NCBI GenBank assembly: GCA_910586245.1
Contig: CAJUFY010000001.1
Location: 310,001-374,000, forward strand
DNA: 64,000 nt
DNA from: an uncultured Christensenella sp.
GTDB lineage: Bacteria; Bacillota; Clostridia; Christensenellales; Borkfalkiaceae
Direction of reading: 5' to 3'
This document shows positions 59,347-64,000 of this stretch, in pieces; positions within the stretch are counted from its first letter, which is position 1, and every line of letters starts with the position of its first letter. The notes beneath the pieces were generated by a model. It made no database searches. It was not told the origin of the DNA and saw only the letters and a program-made list of their open reading frames with translations. Made by a program: the position numbers and the translations under genes.

Positions 59347-60663
59347 TTATTCGTTGAAAAATTCGTCGTACACGGCGCGCAGGGTGCGTTCGTAATTTTC
59401 GTTGTCCACCCCGACGATGATGTTCAGCTCCGAAGAGCCCTGATCGATCATGCGCACATTGATGCCCGCGCGGGCGATCGCGCCGAACAGACGGGCGCTC
59501 GTACCGACGTTGCGGCTCATGCCGTGCCCCACGACGGCGATTAAAGAGATATCGTCGTACGTGTGCAGGTTGTCGGGTTTTACCGCCGCTTCGATGTCCC
59601 TGCAGATTTCTTCGAGAACGCCGTTTTTCAGTTCTTCGCTGTCGATCACGAACGACATCGTGTCGATCCCCGAAGGCATATGTTCGAAGGAAATTCCGTG
59701 CTTCAACAGCACGGTAAGTACTTTATGCGTAAACCCGATTTCGGCGTTCATCAGCGATTTTTCGATGAATATGACCGTAAAGTTCTTTTTGCCCGCAATG
59801 CCCGTAACCGTCTTTTCGGTAAAGCGGTACTTGGAGGTCGGAAGAATGTCCGTGCCTTCGTCTTCGGGACGGAAGGTGTTTTTGATCCGGATCGGGATAT
59901 CCGCTTCGCGCACGGGGAAAATGGATTCGCTGTGCAATACGTTCGCGCCCATATAGGAAAGCTCGCGCAATTCTTTATACGAGAGCGAACGGATCCGTCT
60001 GGGATTTTGTACGATGCGCGGATCGCAGGCAAGGAAGCCGCTCACGTCCGTCCAGTTTTCATACAGATCGGCGCCCGCCGCCCGCGCCACGATCGCGCCC
60101 GAAATATCGCTCCCGCCGCGCGAAAAAGTTTTTACCTTGCCGTTCGCATCCTCGCCGTAAAAGCCGGAAACCACCGCGCGCGGAATCCCCTTTAATCCTT
60201 CGCGCAGCAGCGCGAACGTCTTTTCGCCGTCCAGCTTGCCGTCCGCGCCGAACTTGACGTACCGACGCGCGTCCAAAAACGGCACGCCGAGCAACTGCGC
60301 CGTAATGCGGGCGGAAAGATATTCGCCGCGCGACGCGGCAAAGTCCTCGCTGTTTTCGCGCAGGATTTCGGCTTCCGTTTCCAAAAGGATCTGCTCGATC
60401 CCTTCCAGCTTCAATTCGCGCGCTATGCCGAGAAAGCGCTCTTTCACCTTTTCGAACGCTTCACCCGCAGCGCCCGTTTCACGCACGTTCTTTGCGGTTT
60501 CGTACAACAAATCGGTGATCTTGATATCCGCGCCGTACCGCTTGCCGGGGGCGGAAACCACCACGTAACGGCGCGCGGGATCTGCGTTTACGATGTCCGC
60601 CACGCGCGCGATATTCGTACCGTCCGCCATGGACGTTCCGCCGAATTTACAAACTTTAATCAT
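59347..60663 (-). CDS. lysC: Aspartate kinase
   Basis: The 438-residue enzyme phosphorylates aspartate, the first step to lysine, threonine and methionine. It has VCKFGGTSMADG at the start, the TFSRGGSDISGAIVARAAGAD segment and two C-terminal ACT domains (from about 300) for feedback control. The ATG at 60663 lies inside the end of the DUF1015 gene (8-nt overlap); a longer frame to 60744 is read-through. Confidence 0.95.
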   Translation of the reverse strand: MIKVCKFGGTSMADGTNIARVADIVNADPARRYVVVSAPGKRYGADIKITDLLYETAKNVRETGAAGEAFEKVKERFLGIARELKLEGIEQILLETEAEILRENSEDFAASRGEYLSARITAQLLGVPFLDARRYVKFGADGKLDGEKTFALLREGLKGIPRAVVSGFYGEDANGKVKTFSRGGSDISGAIVARAAGADLYENWTDVSGFLACDPRIVQNPRRIRSLSYKELRELSYMGANVLHSESIFPVREADIPIRIKNTFRPEDEGTDILPTSKYRFTEKTVTGIAGKKNFTVIFIEKSLMNAEIGFTHKVLTVLLKHGISFEHMPSGIDTMSFVIDSEELKNGVLEEICRDIEAAVKPDNLHTYDDISLIAVVGHGMSRNVGTSARLFGAIARAGINVRMIDQGSSELNIIVGVDNENYERTLRAVYDEFFNE

Positions 60664-61822
60664 AGCTGATTTCTCTGCCCTCCGTATAGTAACGTTTTTC
60701 GATATCCTCGCCGACGGAAAACGTCTTCTTCGGAAAATTACCACCGTCTTTCAGCCGTTCGAAAAACCCGTCTTTTTCAATCGCTTTCAATGCGACGCCC
60801 GCGCAATCCTCGGCGTTTGCAAATCCGCACAGCTCTTTTTCGCCGTGAATATAGTCGATTTTTCCGCCGTTCTGTTTGACGAACGTTTCGATGAGCGCGT
60901 CCGCTTTTTCCACGTTCTCGGCGCTGCCGCCAAGCGCGGGGTAAAGCACGTTGCCCTTCCGTTTGCATTTGACCGATTTTTTGAAATAGTCGCAGAACGC
61001 TTCGGGATCGATTCCCGTAACCAGCCTGTGGATCGGATGAAAGACGACCGCATCGTCGTACAGATTGACAAGCTCCACCAGCGTAAAGCGGGCGGGATGA
61101 TTGCGCGTCTCCTTTTCCGTTAAGCCGATTTTTACTTCCTCCCAGTACGCTTTCGCCGCGGCGACGGAATGGTTTCCGTCGGCAACCGCAAACGACGGCT
61201 CGGTGCGCGAATACAGATCGGGCAAAATGCCCGTTGCAAGATATTCGGGCACGAAGTACCCTTTCAGCCGTCCGCCGCCCTCCATCAGATCAAAGTCGTA
61301 CAGCACTTCCAGCTCCTCGTGCAAAAGCGTGCGAACGGCGCGGTTCTTTTTATCCTTGTAAAAAATGAGCGCGTGCGGAAATTCCAGGGGCGCGCCGCGG
61401 CGCACCGCCACCCGCGCGGGCAGACGGGAAGGAACGACCTCTTCCGAAGAACGGATCGGGGAAAGTTCCCCCTTGTTACATGTATATGCTTCGAGATCGA
61501 TCGAAGCGACAATTCCGCGGCGGATTCCGGCGGCCGTCGTGCGTTCGGTAAAAACAATCCCGCGGTTGAGTTTGGTGATTTTTTCCGATTCAAGCGCGGC
61601 GTACATGTTCCCGTGAATTTCGGCGATCCGTTCCTCGTCCTCTTCGCCGAGATAAACTTCGGGTAAAATAAAATTGAGCGTGGAGGGTTCATCCCCCACG
61701 TTCTCTTTCACGCGCGCCCAATAAGCGCGGTCGGAAGTAAACTGATCGCATGCGATCACCGACCACTTTTCAAAACCCTGTTCGGGCAGCAAAATACGCG
61801 GAATGCGGATACAGGTCTTCAT
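60656..61822 (-). CDS. DUF1015 family protein
   Basis: The 388-residue protein matches the DUF1015 family: VIACDQFTSDRAYW near the start, ADGNHSVAAAKAYWEE near residue 215 and VFHPIHRLV near 265. The family is common in Clostridia and the function is not established. It is coupled by ATGA to the mini-gene upstream and overlaps lysC downstream. Confidence 0.88.
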   Translation of the reverse strand: MKTCIRIPRILLPEQGFEKWSVIACDQFTSDRAYWARVKENVGDEPSTLNFILPEVYLGEEDEERIAEIHGNMYAALESEKITKLNRGIVFTERTTAAGIRRGIVASIDLEAYTCNKGELSPIRSSEEVVPSRLPARVAVRRGAPLEFPHALIFYKDKKNRAVRTLLHEELEVLYDFDLMEGGGRLKGYFVPEYLATGILPDLYSRTEPSFAVADGNHSVAAAKAYWEEVKIGLTEKETRNHPARFTLVELVNLYDDAVVFHPIHRLVTGIDPEAFCDYFKKSVKCKRKGNVLYPALGGSAENVEKADALIETFVKQNGGKIDYIHGEKELCGFANAEDCAGVALKAIEKDGFFERLKDGGNFPKKTFSVGEDIEKRYYTEGREISYD

Positions 61823-61926
61823 ACCGCGTTCACGATGATGACCGTGACGAACGCCAGCGCCGCGGCAAGCAGTTTCAAAGGAATATGCTGCGTAAACACC
61901 TTTTTCATGACTTCTACGAATTTCAT
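61819..61926 (-). CDS. 35-codon CdaR-like membrane mini-protein
   Basis: The 35-residue protein MKFVEVMKKVFTQHIPLKLL and a hydrophobic end (AAALAFVTVIIVNAV) is a single membrane helix. Its start overlaps the cdaA stop (ATGA) and its stop overlaps the DUF1015 start (ATGA), which strongly supports translation. In most Bacillota the gene after cdaA is cdaR, whose N-terminus is just such a helix before several YbbR domains. Here only the helix is left. It may modulate CdaA in the membrane. Confidence 0.65.
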   Translation of the reverse strand: MKFVEVMKKVFTQHIPLKLLAAALAFVTVIIVNAV

Positions 61927-62759
61927 GCCTTCTTCGCCTCCGTGTTGAATTCTTTCCAGTAATATTCGCGCAGGAACCGTTTCAGGTTCTCCGAATCGAC
62001 GTAGCGGGTAATCTTGCCCTGTTTAACGACGGAAACGATTCCCGTCTCTTCGGATACGACGATGGTCGAAACGTCCGCGACTTCGGTCACGCCGATCGCC
62101 GCGCGGTGACGGGTACCGTAGTCTTTGGGGAACTCCCGCTGCGTGAGCGGAAGAAAGCACCCCGCCGCCTGAATTTTATCGCCGAAAATAATCATCGCGC
62201 CGTCGTGCAAAGGCGCTTTGTTGATGAAAATACCTTCGATCAGCTGGTTGGAAATATTCGCGTTGAGCGCAACCCCGCTTTCCAAAATATTGCGCGGCAA
62301 GTTGCCGTTGGAAAGAACGAGCAACGCGCCCGTATTGTTTTTGGAAAGTCCCTGCACCGCCTTTACGATGTTGGAAACGTAAACTTCGGCGCGGGCGTTC
62401 GCCACGGCGGATTTGGAAGAAGCGGCGGCAGGCGAAGCCGAACCGCGTTTCCCCGCGTTCCAAACGCTACGTTTGATTTCCGTACTGAACAGCAGCAGGA
62501 AAAACAACGACGTGCCGAGGATAAAGAAATAATAAGCCGTCACGCCCAAGTGTGCCGAAAACAGGCAGATCAATCCCGAGATCAGCAAAATCGGCACGTA
62601 AACGCCGATCAGCTTTTTCGCATTGTTTTCGTAAAGCGTTTTCAGCACCAAATAGATGATCAGAAACAGAAAAATCGCTTCGATATAAATTATCCAGTTC
62701 TCCGATAGACCGAGAAAGACGTTTTTAATTCCTTCCCATACGGCGGAAAGATCGCGCAT
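61923..62759 (-). CDS. cdaA: Diadenylate cyclase CdaA
   Basis: The 278-residue protein has three N-terminal membrane helices (about 20-95) and a DAC domain (about 125-260), with the catalytic DGAMIIFGDKI near residue 186 and GTRHRAAIGVTEVAD near 218. It makes cyclic di-AMP from two ATP. AAAGGAGTCGGAT precedes the ATG. Confidence 0.95.
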   Translation of the reverse strand: MRDLSAVWEGIKNVFLGLSENWIIYIEAIFLFLIIYLVLKTLYENNAKKLIGVYVPILLISGLICLFSAHLGVTAYYFFILGTSLFFLLLFSTEIKRSVWNAGKRGSASPAAASSKSAVANARAEVYVSNIVKAVQGLSKNNTGALLVLSNGNLPRNILESGVALNANISNQLIEGIFINKAPLHDGAMIIFGDKIQAAGCFLPLTQREFPKDYGTRHRAAIGVTEVADVSTIVVSEETGIVSVVKQGKITRYVDSENLKRFLREYYWKEFNTEAKKA

Positions 62760-62788
62760 ATCCGACTCCTTTCAAATTCCTTCTATTT

Positions 62789-62817
62789 ATTATAGCAATG
62801 TTCCGAAAAAAAAGCAA
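62789..62817 (-). promoter_or_regulatory. Promoter of the cdaA operon
   Basis: TTGCTT (62812-62817) and TATAAT (62789-62794), read on the minus strand, are 17 bp apart. Confidence 0.65.
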
Positions 62818-62829
62818 AAATATTTTACG

Positions 62830-63807
62830 TTAAGAAAAAAATATTTTTGCAAGCGAGGCGGAAAGCGCGCCCGATTTTCCGTAAATCCCGCCCTTTGCGC
62901 CGCACGAAAGTTCATACAAACGCAGATACAGCTGTTCGACGCGTTCTTTGCCAAGCCTTGCCGCAGTTTCGCGGTTGCGTTGGACGGGATACGGCTTCAT
63001 GCCCAACGCTTTTGCAACTTCGGCATCGCTCCCCCGCATCGAACTCACTTCGTACAGGGTACGGTAGTGTCCCGTGAGCGCGGAAAGCACGGCGTGCTCG
63101 TCGAAGCCCTTTTTCATGAGATCGTCCAAAATTTCCGAAAACGCAGTAAAGTTTTTACGGGAAGCCGCCTGCGTGAGTTCGTAAACTTTGTATTCGGTAT
63201 CTTTGGCGACGTATTCCTCCACTTCCGCGCGGGTCAGCCGCCCCCCCTCGCCGAGCAGTACGGCAAGTTTTTCCGTCTCTTTTTTCATGCGCGCCGCATC
63301 CTGCGCGCAGTAGCGCACCATCAGCGTGGCGGCGTCGGCGTCGGCGTTCAACCTCGCCCGCCGCAGAATGCCGAACAGCCATTTGCCGAGCGTTTCCTCG
63401 TCCTCCCGTCCGCAGTCTACGAAGGTAACCCCGCGCTTCTTCTTCAAGTCCGCGGCGTTCGCCTTTTTTCCCGCGTTTACGATCACGAGTACCGTCGAAT
63501 CGCAAGGATTTTCGAAATAAGGCAGCAACGGTTCCAGTTCGCGTTCGGAGGGATAAAAATCGTATACGCGCGTCAGCCGTTTTTCGTCGAACAGCGGCAG
63601 CGTATTCAGACTTGCAAGCAAAGCGGGAATCCCGCCCTTCAACGCTTCCCCCTCCAAACGGGTTTCGTTGAACGCAGACTGGGTGATGTTGCACGCTTCG
63701 CGGATCATGGAAACGGCGTGATCGCGGAAATACGCTTCCTCTCCCTCGATCAGATAAACGGGTTCCACCCGCTCCTTTAAAGTTTTAGCAAGCTGAACGA
63801 ATTTCAT
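62830..63807 (-). CDS. holA: DNA polymerase III, delta subunit
   Basis: The 325-residue protein loads the sliding clamp as part of the clamp loader. It has the HolA start LIEGEEAYFRDHAVSMIREA, the TLPLFDEKRLTRV segment and the C-terminal helical domain with LTGHYRTLYEVSSM. The ATG overlaps the stop of the upstream gene, and a promoter lies directly before it with an expected leader of about 3 nt. Confidence 0.92.
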   Translation of the reverse strand: MKFVQLAKTLKERVEPVYLIEGEEAYFRDHAVSMIREACNITQSAFNETRLEGEALKGGIPALLASLNTLPLFDEKRLTRVYDFYPSERELEPLLPYFENPCDSTVLVIVNAGKKANAADLKKKRGVTFVDCGREDEETLGKWLFGILRRARLNADADAATLMVRYCAQDAARMKKETEKLAVLLGEGGRLTRAEVEEYVAKDTEYKVYELTQAASRKNFTAFSEILDDLMKKGFDEHAVLSALTGHYRTLYEVSSMRGSDAEVAKALGMKPYPVQRNRETAARLGKERVEQLYLRLYELSCGAKGGIYGKSGALSASLAKIFFS

Positions 63808-64000
63808 AACGCTTTGATTATACCATCTTTCAAAAAATATTTCAAGCTTCCGCTCCCTTTTCCCACGAACAAATCGGCGCCGAGCGCACCGTTATTTTCA
63901 AAATCGATCTCAACCACGCTCCCCTCGGCAATCACGGCGAGTTTCTCTCGACTTTCAAAACGAAATTGCATTCCGCCGAGCGTAAACGCTTCCCCGAACA
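63804..64000 (-). CDS. C-terminal end of an upstream gene (partial)
   Basis: An open frame runs in from the window edge and ends at a TGA overlapping the holA start. The 64 residues include FGEAFTLGGMQFRFESREKL and ALGADLFVGKGSGSLKYFL. In many Bacillota comEC precedes holA, and the end of a competence metallo-beta-lactamase domain is possible, but these residues do not prove it. Confidence 0.5.
   Translation of the reverse strand, partial: FGEAFTLGGMQFRFESREKLAVIAEGSVVEIDFENNGALGADLFVGKGSGSLKYFLKDGIIKAL
63817..63845 (-). promoter_or_regulatory. Internal promoter of holA
   Basis: TTGAAA (63840-63845) and TATAAT (63817-63822), read on the minus strand, are 17 bp apart and lie within the last codons of the upstream gene. 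Confidence 0.65.

Overview
The window looks like chromosomal DNA of a low-to-medium GC Bacillota (Clostridia) bacterium, probably an anaerobic gut lineage. The evidence is sigma-A-type TTGACA/TATAAT promoters with 16-17 bp spacers, lipobox and signal-peptide surface proteins without outer-membrane genes, an FMN riboswitch in front of an ECF-transporter S component, a cdaA gene, and the GGGtGRT/NifU-like pair. Genus-level placement is not possible from the sequence alone. No rRNA, tRNA or CRISPR array was seen.

Layout. (1) 0.1-18 kb is a starch/maltodextrin region: an AraC regulator, then a long minus-strand operon (pullulanase lipoprotein, starch-binding-like lipoprotein, binding protein, two permeases, alpha-amylase lipoprotein, glycogen phosphorylase, small hypothetical), a divergent LacI regulator, and two more secreted proteins. 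A palindrome, ACTTTCGAAAGT, occurs in pairs 51-52 bp apart in front of both minus-strand units. (2) 18.4-20.9 kb holds an HTH regulator, an ECF sigma factor, a C39-like peptidase and a probable anti-sigma factor. (3) 21-33.3 kb is the most unusual region: a complete diversity-generating retroelement (reverse transcriptase, Avd, template repeat TR) next to its target, a 1910-residue secreted protein. The TR and the variable repeat VR are 119 nt each and differ at 12 sites, all of them adenines in the TR. The target carries the variable segment near its N-terminus (residues 298-336) and a type-I dockerin near its C-terminus. The next gene, translationally coupled, encodes a membrane protein with a cohesin-like N-terminal domain, one transmembrane helix and five cytoplasmic coiled-coil repeats, followed by two small coiled-coil protein genes. 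I infer a surface display system in which a retroelement-diversified binder is docked non-covalently onto a membrane-spanning scaffold.

(4) 33.4-45.3 kb is mostly housekeeping: GGGtGRT and its Fe-S scaffold-like partner, yhbY, obgE, a zinc metallopeptidase, icd, ddl, a nitroreductase, a membrane-fused murF, tsaB/tsaE/rimI and ribU with its FMN riboswitch. (5) 45.3-51.7 kb has a divergent small HTH/hypothetical pair, glyA, two single-pass surface proteins and an MFS transporter. (6) 51.9-59.3 kb is a plus-strand branched-chain amino acid operon, ilvBND-leuCDB, ending in a PLP-homeostasis gene. (7) 59.3-64 kb holds lysC, a DUF1015 gene, a 35-codon CdaR-like mini-gene, cdaA, holA and the end of an upstream gene. 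Many genes overlap by ATGA, and several promoters place the predicted transcription start on or next to the start codon, which suggests frequent leaderless mRNAs.
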